Part shown: positions 13,813 through 23,986 of the stretch, piece by piece
Layout: each line of letters starts with the position of its first letter
Position numbering within the stretch: the first letter of the stretch is position 1
Origin: Pochonia chlamydosporia 170
Taxonomy: Eukaryota; Ascomycota; Sordariomycetes; Hypocreales; Clavicipitaceae
Direction: 5' to 3'
Length of the DNA: 64,000 nt
Assembly (NCBI RefSeq): GCF_001653235.2
Contig: NC_035794.1
Span: forward strand, 1,550,001 to 1,614,000
Translations under genes and position numbers: made by a program
The notes under the pieces: model-generated
What the model was told of the DNA's origin: nothing
Database searches by the model: none
Seen by the model: only the letters and a program-made list of their open reading frames with translations

Positions 13813-14440
13813 TCAAGGTTTTTTATTCTCATCCTGAGGATGTCTGCTTTCTTGTATATGAACATCTGTTGTCCAAGGGTCATTAGAGATAGCGGATGGC
13901 TCGTGTGATGTCGTTGAGTCCTCGTTCTGGGTCTGATCAGCTGCCCTATCCTCCTCCAATTTCCTATATTTGCGCCGGCTCTTCTTTGCCGCACTAGCAG
14001 CCTTTTTCCTTTTTACTTCTCCAACTATAGTTGAGCGACTCTGCTCGCCATGAAGTAAGTCGTCTAACTTTTGAGCGAGCAGCTCGCGCGCGAGTTTGCG
14101 GTTTTGACTTCTCGACCGAGTGGCTTGTGATTTGATGACTATGCCTGTGGGGACATGTTTCAATTGAACCGCCGAATTTGTTTTATTCTACGCCGATTTG
14201 ATGTTAGAATTGGATCGTTGAAGATGCATCCGAGTGGCGCAATTTGGTGGAGGTACGTACAATCTTTTGTCCACCTGGCCCAGAGCCCTTGAGGAAGGAC
14301 TCTTCAATTTCAGAGTCTGGAGGCGGCTTTGGTCGCGGCGGCAGGTTCTTGGCCTGCAGGGCGGTGCATGTAAACGGTCGTGATAAACCGGCGGGGGACG
14401 TAATTGAGGGTATGCGGTGTATGCGGCGGAGCATGTTCAT
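13813..14440 (-). CDS. Mitochondrial GGQ-domain release-factor-like protein (MTRFR/Rso55 type)
   Basis: Small class-I release-factor-like protein, expected to rescue stalled mitochondrial ribosomes. Two exons (14440-14261 and 14187-13813) encode 184 residues. A hydrophobic/basic N-terminus (NMLRRIHRIPSI) resembles a mitochondrial presequence. The catalytic GGQ motif is in KGSGPGGQKI and continues across the splice joint into NKTNSAVQLKHVPTGIV; it is followed by SRSQNRKLARELLAQKLDDL. The C-terminus is a lysine/arginine-rich helix (EVKRKKAASAAKKSRRKYRK) of the kind that enters the ribosomal mRNA channel, then an acidic tail. The protein lacks the codon-recognition domain of true RF1. Pth4/ICT1-type proteins are the main alternative, but the spacing and motif wording fit the MTRFR group better. 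Confidence 0.88.
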
Positions 14441-14814
14441 GGTTGATTTGTGGTCGAGCTGGAAGCTTTGTTTGTGGCATGAATGTCACAGCTCCGAGGG
14501 ATGGAGGAGATGACACCAAGAACAAGGTGATGACATTGTAGAATGACTTTTGGTGTAGTTGTGAAACAGGTGTAGTGGGGGTAGAGGTACATGTGCCGCG
14601 GGCCCCCTGACGGCGCGGCCGACAAGAGTCAAGTTGGAAAATTTGGAGCCTCGGACCTGGCGGGCTTTTGTCCCCTGGCCGTTCATTTTCAGGGACTCGT
14701 CAAGCTTCTGCGCAACACACGACTCTCAACATATCCCTCGACACGGTTCCTTTTCTGCAACGATTGTCGAAAAAAGCACAGCTACACGCTCGACCGAACG
14801 AATTCCCCGCCACA

Positions 14815-15222
14815 ATGTCCATGGCTGCCGAGTGTCAGCGCTGGCTGCGCCGCAAGCAGTACACCTTTGAAGTGACGTTTGCGCTGAACATGTTTCGATC
14901 GTGGGAGAAGTCTGTTATTTGTACGTTTCTTAGGCGACGTGCTTGTGTAATGTCGAGTAAAGCTGAATGCTAACTTGGGCTAGACTCGGTTCTCTTTCTG
15001 CTTTGTAGCATGACCTTCATCGCTGCGGTGCTGTACCTCCCACACCATATTACGATTCTGGCCGGCCGGGCGTGGTATTACATCAAGGGGGAACATATCA
15101 ATGTCGCCGCTTCGGCGAGGGAGGTTGTTCAGGAGGTGTCGAAGAGTGTAGTGAGCGAGGCGGCGCCTACGCTTGAGGCGGTTAGGGATGCGCTTGTTGG
15201 GGTTGTTGAGAAGGAGTTGTAG
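14815..15222 (+). CDS. Serine palmitoyltransferase small subunit (ssSPT-like)
   Basis: Small ER-membrane activator of serine palmitoyltransferase, the first enzyme of sphingolipid synthesis. Two exons (14815-14920 and 14984-15222) encode 114 residues. The N-terminus contains WLRRKQYTFEVTFALNMFRSWEK, recalling the (W/Y)xxxQY...LYMLEPWE pattern of ssSPT proteins. A hydrophobic helix (SVLFLLCSMTFIAAVLYL) is followed by LPHHITIL, the counterpart of MPQHI. A polar C-terminal extension of about 50 residues is unusual relative to the very short animal proteins. The intron joins WEKSVIYSVLFLL smoothly. It is divergent from the GGQ protein gene, with 374 bp between the starts. Several short frames upstream of the ATG are leader sequence. 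Confidence 0.82.
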
Positions 15223-16030
15223 GTTGGGGGTGGTAGGGCAATGGGGGATGGGATCATGGCATGCATTGTGGAATATTGGCGTTTGTTGCTTTTGGAATGA
15301 TAACTTTATGGTATAACTAGGCTTAATACTAATTGTGTATACTTATGGCTGTGGTTGGTCTGAATTCTGGATTCTAGACTGTGACTGATTGGGCTGATGG
15401 GTGGCATGTGGTGAAGATGGGTGGTAAGAATGGGGGATTATGTGAATACAGACTTGTTCTTGGTGTGGGATACATGGTTGGTATGTATAGTTGGTGGTAG
15501 AGCTGCGTTTTACGCGCCATGTGGTTTTGGTATAGTGTTCTTTGCTAACGGCTGCAGACGGGTATCCAACCAGAGTCTTCTACAACATTAATCATCACTA
15601 TTGCGTCTTCTATACGAAAATAGATCAAATCATTACTCTTCTCTATTGGTGCACTTTATCAATACACAAGGGTAAGCAGCCTTGATGCACCTGCAGCGGA
15701 GATATCGGACTTGAGCTCCAACGGCCCTCAGCCCTCTGGTAAACTAACATGTATTGCAACTTCCACCAAGGTTAGACCCGGAAACTTTTAATAAAAGCAA
15801 AGGGTATAAGATTTATCTCTGCTCTCGGCAAGGGGAGTGTGTCCGAAGTCCGTACCAGGTGAGGATTTGGCAACATGCAAATCTTATGGCCAGTTAACTC
15901 CGTATAAGATGCAGTACTCCAATCCTTTCGTATACAAAATCAAAATATTTAAGCGGTATTATTGCCCAGTCTCCTCATGAATAGGAACAAATCTCCTTAT
16001 GTAGCTTTAATAACAACAACCTGTGACCTC
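15223..16030. other. Intergenic spacer
   Basis: No gene is seen in this 0.8-kb AT-richer spacer. It must hold the ssSPT terminator and the epimerase promoter, including an AATATTTAAG stretch near 15945. Confidence 0.5.
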
Positions 16031-16981
16031 ATGCCCCGAAAACGACTCTTCATCACCGGCGCAAGCGGCTACCTAGGTACCGTCATCACCACCCTCGCCA
16101 TTAAAGAACACTACTCCGTCTTCGGCCTCTCCCGCACCGAAGACTCTGACCGAAAACTTGAAATCCTCGGCGCAGTCCCCGTCCGCGGCGACCTCACCTC
16201 CCTAGATGTTCTGCGCCGGGAAGCAGCCGCTTCGGATGGCGTGATCCACCTCGCTACTTCATATACATTCGGCGAACCAACCTATGATGTCGCTCTTCCC
16301 ATCGACACTGCCGCCGTGGATGCCATTGTCGCTGGACTAGCGGGCTCTTCGAAACCCTTGATCGTCACGGCTGGTACATTGCAGGTCGTGCCGGATGCTG
16401 AGGGCAGGGAAACAGACGAGTCTGCTCCTGTGAATGTAAAAACTACATTCAAGAGACATCTGGTTGAGACACATGCTCTTTCACTTGTCGACAAGGGCGT
16501 AAGGGTAAGTAGTATCCGACTGGCGCCATATGTGTATGGTTGTGGAGGAAGCGGCGTGGCTCGCATGATGGGGATGGGCGTCAAGATGGGGGGACTGGTG
16601 ACGGTGGATGGAGGACGGAACCGCACTACGACAGTTCATGTTGATGATGCCGCGAGGTTGTATTTGCTTGCGTTGGAGGGAAGTAAGGGAGGAGAGGTGT
16701 TTAATGCGAGTGCTGATACGGATGTTACGGCGGCAGAGTTGTATAAGACGATTGGGGAGGCGGTGGGCGTTCCGGTGCGGGATATGTCGTTTGATGAGGC
16801 TAAAGAGGTAATGGGAGAGATGGTGACTTGGTTTTTGGGGGCAGAGAATAGGGCTTCGGGGGAGAAGGCGAGGAGGCTTTTGGGGTGGGAAGTTGGGGAG
16901 ATGGGGATATTGGATGAGATTAAGAGGGGGTCGTATCGGGAGGTTGCTGAGGGGTTGGCTAAGGGGAAGGGATCTGCTTGA
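16031..16981 (+). CDS. NAD(P)-binding epimerase/dehydratase-like protein (atypical extended SDR)
   Basis: Rossmann-fold oxidoreductase-like protein of unknown substrate, a single exon of 316 residues from the preferred start. The frame is open upstream to an ATG at 15977, but the start at 16031 places the FITGASGYLG dinucleotide motif at residues 7-16, the normal position. An acidic segment after the first strand pair and the GDLTSLD motif are typical of extended SDRs. The sequence VHVDDAARLYLLALE matches the conserved late-domain helix. The usual Tyr-x-x-x-Lys catalytic pair is not evident: the expected place reads FKRHLVETHAL, as in the atypical SDR groups. The coding sequence changes from C-rich codons in the first half to G-ending codons in the second half. 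Confidence 0.85.
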   Translation: MPRKRLFITGASGYLGTVITTLAIKEHYSVFGLSRTEDSDRKLEILGAVPVRGDLTSLDVLRREAAASDGVIHLATSYTFGEPTYDVALPIDTAAVDAIVAGLAGSSKPLIVTAGTLQVVPDAEGRETDESAPVNVKTTFKRHLVETHALSLVDKGVRVSSIRLAPYVYGCGGSGVARMMGMGVKMGGLVTVDGGRNRTTTVHVDDAARLYLLALEGSKGGEVFNASADTDVTAAELYKTIGEAVGVPVRDMSFDEAKEVMGEMVTWFLGAENRASGEKARRLLGWEVGEMGILDEIKRGSYREVAEGLAKGKGSA

Positions 16982-17610
16982 GATGGGACTGGGACTTTGG
17001 CGTGGTTTAGATGTGTGATTTGTATCATTGCTGTTTGCTCTAAGGTCTGGTATGAGTGTTTGAGCTGATTGCTGATGATGGAAGAGTACGTCTGATCTGT
17101 GTGATGAGAAACCAAGATCTTTTGTTCTGTGTCAGGCCTGTGGTTCTGTTTCGTTTCGATATTTGGTGAGTTTAAGTAAGTGTTGGATTCATGTGATGTC
17201 TTGATACGTGGAATGTAGATAAGCTGGCATTTACTCCGGGCACAACGGAGTGCTGCTTCTTAGCTTCCACCCATCTTGTTAATACCAAGGTTATCGACCG
17301 AGTTCTTTGCAGTAACTTTCAGTGATGAAGACCTCCAAACGAGTGGATAAGTAGATGTAACGCATTTCTCTGGCTCAATGACCAAATAAGTGTACGACAC
17401 TTGTGCAGTATACTACGAAAAAGAGCAAACCAAGGGCAGAAGGTTGTTACCATATTAACTCAGGCGCATGTATGTACACAACTCCAGTCGCTAGCAGTTG
17501 CCATCACCTGGTGCTTAAATGGACATGCTTGACCCGACGGAGAAGAAGAGCTGCAAACGATTCCCAACCAGAAAGTCAATTTGTGATAAAACATCACCTA
17601 ATAGAGCCTA
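16982..17610. other. Convergent intergenic spacer
   Basis: The spacer lies between the stop codons of the epimerase and the PHB depolymerase. Nothing recognisable is seen; it should contain both 3' UTRs. Confidence 0.5.
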
Positions 17611-18800
17611 CTACTTGAACCCAGAAGTGACTCGGTTGACCATGTTGACAATAGCGGCCATTTGGACTCCTAAACAGTTGTTATTAACGTCACAAATACA
17701 TTTTTACAAGACTACTTACCTCCTTTCTGGTCTGCATTCTGCCCGTACCATCCAACCCAGTCAAAGCACCCGTTAGGGTTCGACAAAACGCCCTGCCAAA
17801 TAGGATGGATCGTATTATCAGGAACTGCCTGTGGGTACAATACAATAATGTTGTTGGTGTCTAAAACCACATATTAGCAATCTGTGAATAACACCCAGTC
17901 AATCTCGTACTCACCAGCCCACAAGTTATACCCAGTATTAGTGATGTACTTGTTCCCAATAGAAGAATAACTCTGCAGACAACCATGCAAAGCAACATGT
18001 AGTTTGCACACCACACTCCCATCAGCACAAGCCTTCGGAACATACAAATACCCCGTCTTGTCTAAACCCGCTGATCCATACGACCCAGTCTGGCTGAAGC
18101 TTACGACCGAGCCTTGCGCCGCGGATGACCGCGCATTCAGGGTGCCATACATCCATTGCAGCACAGCACCTGCACCGTCGTATCCGCAGTTGGAAATGTA
18201 GGGCGACGAGGACAGTCCGCATGCGTTATCACCCGCGCCGTTGAAGTCCGTGGGGAATGTGTGCCCTTGGCCGGACCGGGCGACGTAGGCGATGTTGGCG
18301 GTGGGAGCGAAGCCTGAGAGTTGCTGTTTCAGCGCGTTCATGGGGTTGGAACCGACGGTGTAGTCGGCAGTTCCGACTTCGAGGAAGATTTTGCGTTGTT
18401 GGAGGTTGGTGGTTGGGTCGATTTGTTTGCCGCTCCAGGCTTTCATGTTGGCGGTGGGTGTTGTGATGGATGGGTTCATGTTGTACATGCATGTGGTGTA
18501 CTGGGTTTTGTTAGAGATGTATGGAAGGGTTGTGTCAGTGTATGAATGGCGTGAAGCTGTTTAAAAGACAACTCTGGATATACGTACGGATTGACTCCTA
18601 GCACAATCGTACGGACCAGCTGCGAATACTCCGAATCCAGTCTGAAAGGTTCCTGAGTATGCTACGCCAAGTTGACCGGCCATGAATCCACCGGCGGATA
18701 GTCCCGACACAGAGACAGATTTGGGGTCAACATTGTAGGCTTGCAGGTCTGCTGCGTGAACTGAGCTTGCCACAATGGCGAGGGCAACTGGTGACTTCAT
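17611..18800 (-). CDS. Secreted poly(3-hydroxybutyrate) depolymerase
   Basis: Extracellular alpha/beta-hydrolase that degrades poly(3-hydroxybutyrate). Four exons (18800-18588, 18500-17915, 17860-17720, 17669-17611) encode 332 residues. A signal peptide of about 16 residues (KSPVALAIVASSVHA) precedes the mature start ADLQAYNV. The nucleophile lies in SGLSAGG (Ser35), the acid in GTADYTVG (Asp117) and the base in SGQGHTFP (His151); the spacings of 82 and 34 residues equal those I recall for the Penicillium funiculosum enzyme. The segments GPYDCAR, NCGYDGAG, LHVALHGCLQSYSSIG and NPNGCFDWVGWYG also match that family, and cysteines are plentiful. All three introns restore these blocks. No separate substrate-binding domain is present, so it is a single-domain enzyme. 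Feruloyl esterases share the fold but not these motifs. Confidence 0.95.
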
Positions 18801-18885
18801 GATGATAGTGTAGGATATGAGTTGTGTAGATGGTAGTTGTGCAATGGGTTCAACTATAGTTTAGATATTCTGAGATAATATGCTT

Positions 18886-18893
18886 TATTTATA
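18886..18893 (-). promoter_or_regulatory. TATA box of the PHB depolymerase gene
   Basis: TATAAATA on the minus strand lies about 86-93 bp upstream of the ATG at 18800. Confidence 0.5.
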
Positions 18894-19067
18894 CCCCGAT
18901 AGTAACAGTTGCTAGTATGCTGCTTTAATAGCTTGACTTGGACGGCTGAAGCCGTGGTGCCAGCTCATGGTTAGTAGACTCTCTACATATGACACTTCAA
19001 ATGTCCAATTAACACATTTCCAGGCAAGCCACTTCCATCAGCTACCATAAATATCTGTAGCTGTCAA

Positions 19068-19337
19068 CGGATCCGATGAATTGATCTTCAATCATGCATC
19101 TCATTCTGTATTAGCCGTTGGAGTTGCGGGGTAAAAGTCTGGGGTAATCCGGGGAGAGATCTGTCCCTGAGGATATGTATCGGATCCGATAATGCTTCCT
19201 GCTTACCAAAATTAGAAAGAGTGTCAATACGGGCGTGGTATTCGTTTCTCTGGGTACGACTTCGTGTTTGAAGCTTCTGAAATTGAGTTGTGTAGTTAAC
19301 TACGGATCCGATCTACACCACGTCACTCGGATCCGAT
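19068..19337. promoter_or_regulatory. Cluster of four CGGATCCGAT sites
   Basis: The 10-mer CGGATCCGAT occurs at 19068-19077, 19181-19190, 19303-19312 and 19328-19337. The second copy is part of the 12-bp perfect palindrome ATCGGATCCGAT at 19179-19190. The core CGG-AT-CCG is an inverted CGG pair, the kind of half-site bound by Zn2Cys6 regulators. The copies lie 270-540 bp upstream of the PHB depolymerase start, and 1.3-1.5 kb from the SurE start. Their function is inferred. Confidence 0.6.
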
Positions 19338-20612
19338 GGCGTTACGATTGACAAGGTGATTGAACTGATGGGGAGCTTAGCTCTGATGTAGGTTGGCAAT
19401 GTTCGAAATGGGCTAAGAAGTTTGGGGCTACATATATGCTCATGAAGAGCTTCCTTGCCAGGGATAGTGTTTGGTTATGACTGCGGTGGAGGCTAGGAAA
19501 GGTGCTGAGAGATCTCACTAATTGGGCATCGTGAAAATGGGTACCAAAGAGATATAGCGATACTGTTGAGTTTTGTGCAGGTTTATGATGTTGTCATGTG
19601 GCCTACATGGATCGCCAAAGCGATTCGTGGACAGTCGCTTATTGGAAGAAGGGTCGTTGAGTCTCTGACGAAGCAGGCTCTTGGAACTTGACTGTGAGAA
19701 CTAGTCGGCGCGATCGCTTCATTTCGATTGTCCGTAATTATAGGGGGAATTGCCACGACACATGCTCTTGTAGGCAAGGTAGATTTGGTAGTATGAAGTA
19801 GCCACTGCATTAAGCCATGACGTTGATTTAGACATAAACAACCACAATTTACTCGAATCTGGTAGCTTCTGAACAAAATAATATTCTCATACACCCAGAT
19901 TCGTATTCAATATAGAACTAGCAACATTCAGCTCCGTCTCCCACTTACACATTCGTAAGTTGGCGTCAACCAAAGCTCCGCTTTAATACCATATGCAATT
20001 ATTGCACGTAATATAGACCAGAATAATCCACCCTTAAATCGGAGTTCTCCCCTTCAGCCTAGTGGTGCTCTCTGTGGCAGCAATATGCTCCGTGTTACCT
20101 TTCGTAGCACCACATTAACCGTCTTTCCCTCAACTCAACAAACATGACGAATCGGGCATCAACACAATCCAGGATTCTACCTGTCTCCGATAACATTCCT
20201 AATAAACCATTGGAATTTACTCAAAAGTGGATTTCTTACCAAGCAAAAGGTATTCCCATTGTTCAATTGATCAAAGTTTGTCAGTCACGATTCAAATCCT
20301 CCACAGACTGTGGAGACGTACTCCAGCTTAAATGCATCAACAGCACTTTAATGCCCCAATCGGGAAAGGCGTTGAGTTGTCGCCCGATGCATCATCTCCA
20401 GTTATCATTGCAAACAGACTCCGTTGCCGGATAATTAGTAAGAAGCCAGATTTGATGAAATCGTCATAACAAGATGCTGCTGTTCAGCCTTATAAGAAAC
20501 AATTGTCCGATGGATGGTTCCTGGAGTTGTTAACTCTTCTTCAGTCTTTGATCTTCGCTCACAGCTCTATCACCAAACTCAAGCTACCTTCACTTATTTG
20601 ACAAGGCCAAAG

Positions 20613-21640
20613 ATGCATATTCTCGTCACAAACGATGACGGGCCGCCGTGTTCGGAATCATCTCCCTATGTCCACTGTCTAGTGAGACAACTCCAAAAGG
20701 CCGGCCACACCGTCTCAGTCTGTCTGCCGCACACGCAGCGATCATGGATTGGAAAGGCGTACATGGTCGGTCAGACTTTGAAGCCATTATACTATCGACC
20801 AGGCAAGGAAAGTCACGGTGACTTATCCGAAGGGTCTCTGCATAAACGGCCGTCTCCAACAAGCGATGTAGAGGAATGGATTCTAATCGACGGTACACCC
20901 GCATCCTGCGCACAAATCGGCCTATATCACTTCTTTCAGGATAAAGGACCGGTTGACCTGGTAGTCAGCGGACCAAACTACGGCAGAAACTCAACAGCGG
21001 TCTATGCCCTCAGCTCGGGAACCATTGGAGCAGCAATGGAAGCAGCCGCTTGCAGGAAAAAGTCAATCGCCCTGAGCTTTGCCCTCTTCTCGCGGAACCA
21101 TGACCCGCTTGTAATTGAGGCAGCGTGCCGCCACGGCGTGAAAGTCATTGAGGCCTTATACAAGCAGTGGCCCACGGATGGCAGCGTGGATCTTTACAGC
21201 GTTAATGTACCGCTGATTGAAGAGGTTGAGAAGCGCAAGACTCTCTTTACGGAGATGCTGCAGAATAAATGGGGAGACGTGTGCTGCTTTGAGGAAGTAG
21301 AAGATGAGACGGGCGATGCGGTTACGGAAGAGTCACATATTCGCGAGGGACCAGACGGTGAGGCTTGCAGAAACGGAAACGGGGATGCTACGAGAACGGG
21401 ACACTTGCACAGGCACTTCAAGTGGGCGCTGCCGTTGGCGGATGTGCGAAGGAGTGTGGAAGAGTCTGAGCCTGGGAATGATGGCTGGACTGTCAAGGAG
21501 GGTAATACGAGGTATGTTTCTCATGGTGGGAGATGTTTCAGTTTTGCAAATACTAACGTTTACTTTGTAGTGTCACGCCTTTGAGAGCGAGTTTTGCTCT
21601 TGGTGAAGGCGCTCTCAGTAGGAAGGAGTTGGCCTTGTAG
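20613..21640 (+). CDS. SurE-like 5'/3'-nucleotidase (acid phosphatase)
   Basis: Metal-dependent phosphatase of the SurE family, acting on nucleoside monophosphates and similar phosphoesters. Two exons (20613-21511 and 21571-21640) encode 322 residues. The start is fixed by the signature HILVTNDDGP at residues 2-11, whose Asp pair binds the metal. The conserved Ser is in QRSWIGKA (about residue 44), and the asparagine motif is VSGPNYGRNS (residues 118-127), followed by SSGTIGAAMEA. Beyond the core, residues of roughly 225-290 form an acidic, Gly/Asn-rich insertion absent from bacterial proteins. The second exon ends with VTPLRASFAL, the usual C-terminal strand. No signal peptide is evident. 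An upstream in-frame extension of 33 codons exists but would precede the conserved first strand. Confidence 0.9.
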
Positions 21641-21747
21641 TGTTGGCGAGAGTGGTGCATGGAGAATCTAGACTTAGAGACTTGAAGTTTATGATTAGAA
21701 ATTAAAAACACTACAAGCGGTCATTATACTTCGCATTCTTGTTTGCG

Positions 21748-22749
21748 TTACAGAAAGTTCTTGGTAACACCAGGCCGAATTTCCTCCAACTTCCCACACA
21801 GTTCTTTCCAAAACATCTTCTGAATCTTCTTCCCATCCTGCGACTCCAAAAACTCAGAAGGTTGCTCAACTATGCACTCAGACACATATTTGCCATGGGA
21901 ATCTCCGCCCATAGATGCAGCAGCAACCAAATTCCTGCTTCCAACCTCAGTACTTCGTGCCAAAACAAGCTTCATGAACCAAAACCCCCACGTAGGATGG
22001 TCCCTCGACAATTCTGAGTGGCAAAACCCAGGATTAACACAGTTGATAGTAACCGGGAAGTTGTCCCTCGGGCTCTGCTCGCTGATTTCTCTAACTCCAA
22101 AAATCTCCAGGAGCTTCGACGCCGGGTACTGAATGTCAAAGTGCTTCTCTACCGTCTCCTTATCATTGACCAGCGGCCACAGTTCTCCCGCCTCAGCAGC
22201 CCTCTTCACAAGACCAGCTGCCTCGCGATGGACCCCTGACGTAGTAATCGTCAAGGTAGGTCTTGTTCCGAATTTCCTCGCCGTCTCCTTCATCTTGGGC
22301 AGCACCATCGCCGAGAGCAAGAACGTCGAAACCACATTAACGGTAATCATGCTGTTGTTGCCTTGGACGACGTAGTATTTACCAGACGCTATGCCAGCAT
22401 TCGCAAGGAAGATGTCTACACGGTCTAATTCGGAGTTGACTCGGGCGGCGAACTGTTCCACAGAGGTATAGCTCGCCATGTCGAGTTGCCAAACTTGGAT
22501 GTCGGTTTTGCTGTTGGAATTGGCAGCTCTTAGACTTGTTTCAATTTCTTCCTTGGCATTTTGTCCTTTTTCGAGGCTGCGTACAGCTAGAATTACTCGA
22601 TTGGCATTGAGGCGGGCGAAGTGACGTGCTGCTTCTTTGCCGAGGCCGACGTTGCTGCCGGTGATGATGATGGTTTGGTCGGTGTAGGAGCCTGTTGGGT
22701 AGGGGAGGCGTTGGATGCGTTGCCTGTATACGAAGCTTGGGAATGACAT
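21748..22749 (-). CDS. Short-chain dehydrogenase/reductase
   Basis: NAD(P)-dependent classical SDR of unknown substrate, a single exon of 333 residues. The cofactor motif is TGSNVGLG at residues 30-37, the structural motif NAG is at 117-119, a serine lies in ITTSGVH near residue 171, and the catalytic YPASK is at 208-212. VNPGFCHSEL follows the active site, as in retinol-dehydrogenase-like fungal SDRs. The N-terminus QRIQRLPYPTGSYTDQT is typical of this fungal subgroup and no membrane segment is seen. The stop lies only 107 bp from the SurE stop on the opposite strand, so the two genes are tail to tail. A TATA box precedes it. No biosynthetic partner genes are adjacent, so its role is not indicated by context. 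Confidence 0.93.
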   Translation of the reverse strand: MSFPSFVYRQRIQRLPYPTGSYTDQTIIITGSNVGLGKEAARHFARLNANRVILAVRSLEKGQNAKEEIETSLRAANSNSKTDIQVWQLDMASYTSVEQFAARVNSELDRVDIFLANAGIASGKYYVVQGNNSMITVNVVSTFLLSAMVLPKMKETARKFGTRPTLTITTSGVHREAAGLVKRAAEAGELWPLVNDKETVEKHFDIQYPASKLLEIFGVREISEQSPRDNFPVTINCVNPGFCHSELSRDHPTWGFWFMKLVLARSTEVGSRNLVAAASMGGDSHGKYVSECIVEQPSEFLESQDGKKIQKMFWKELCGKLEEIRPGVTKNFL

Positions 22750-22826
22750 TGCTGCGGTAGTGAGGGAAATTTAATTAATGGAGATTTTGGAGATTTTGTT
22801 ATTGAATGAAGCCATGACGTGGATCA

Positions 22827-22834
22827 TTTATATA
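22827..22834 (-). promoter_or_regulatory. TATA box of the SDR gene
   Basis: TATATAAA on the minus strand lies about 80 bp upstream of the ATG at 22749. Confidence 0.5.
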
Positions 22835-23878
22835 CACTTTGTGTAAGTGAAGTTCGCACACACTTGGTGTATTTTTACACCACTGCACCCACAAATCTTC
22901 CCAATTAAGCAATTTTCATAACGGTTTCTGTGCCGCATACCCCGGAGTTAGCGGAGGCGAGGCCAGATCCACACAGGGTTTATGATCTCAATGGCGGCGG
23001 TTGAGCTCGTTCCGGCGATTAGAGACGCGGCTGAAACTAATAGCTCGTGGTAGTTACTTTTTCGCCGAGTAGTAAATTCTCCGACTTCCCAAGCATCGGA
23101 GATTATGTATTGCGCTCGCGTGAAGTTATCTCCGTGTTATGTTGTGCAGTGCTGAACGGTGATGAATATGCTAACACTGGCGTATGGTTCGAATAGGAAC
23201 ATGATACGGAGCGGACAGATTTCAGCGATTGAAAATTCTAATTTTTTTTTTTCTTTGGTTTTGTATCGTATTTTCCCCCCTCATGGATCAAATTCTAGCA
23301 TATTTAGCCGTGTAGTAAGCTAGCCAGGATGCAGGTTGGGCGGGTTCATCTTTGAACGAACTTCAAAACTGTTATGTCGCAACTCCTAGCCCTGAGCGGC
23401 ATGGAGCGTAAAGTAGTAAATTAAGTCAAGTGCTGTTTCATTCGAGGTAGGCTTTTCTTAGCATTGCGATGATATGAACTCGTCAAAGAAACAACATCAT
23501 GGGGGTGGAGAAACTGTGGCAGCACGAGCAACCTGACACAATAATTGGGCTGATTCAAGTTGGTCCTTGAATTGGAAACACTGTAAAAAGTTGCCATTCA
23601 GCATTACGCTGCAATTAGAGTGAAATCGTTTTCTCCCTGTAGCTTACTCAAGTCTTATTTAGTGTGATACCCACCAAGTTTGGAGAGCTCAAGTGCCATT
23701 GTAGCATCCATCACACGGCAATAGCCTAGTCCGGATGAGCTGAAACCTTTAAGCCCTAATTATGATGCATTCGTACTTTCATCGGCCATTTTGTAGCTGC
23801 CTTGAATGTGCTGTGTTGGTTCTTAGTCCACCAAGCTCAGCCACTGTGGTTGTGACTCACAGCTTCAGGACTAGTATT
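22835..23878. other. Divergent intergenic spacer
   Basis: About 1 kb of AT-rich sequence with a 10-12 nt T run near 23248. I see no gene; it presumably holds the SDR and F-box-protein promoters. Confidence 0.5.
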
Positions 23879-23884
23879 TATAAA
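23879..23884 (+). promoter_or_regulatory. TATA box of the F-box-like gene
   Basis: TATAAA lies 103 bp upstream of the ATG at 23987. Its position argues against the in-frame ATGs at 23762 and 23903 as the main start. Confidence 0.45.
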
Positions 23885-23986
23885 CAAAATGCAAACCTGC
23901 GCATGAAATACTTTTCATTTGACAAAAGAACAGCAAAACAGAGATATCTTACGATTCGCCAACTCAGACAACTCCATCACTTCAAA

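Larger units (their letters stand above)
18801..20612. other. Divergent intergenic region between PHB depolymerase and SurE genes
   Basis: This 1.8-kb AT-rich spacer holds two promoters. Apart from the TATA box and the CGGATCCGAT copies listed separately, no gene is supported. Confidence 0.6.

Noticed and set aside
20275..20320. Possible tRNA T-loop (GATTCAAATCC)
   Set aside because: No acceptor stem, D-arm or anticodon arm can be folded around it.
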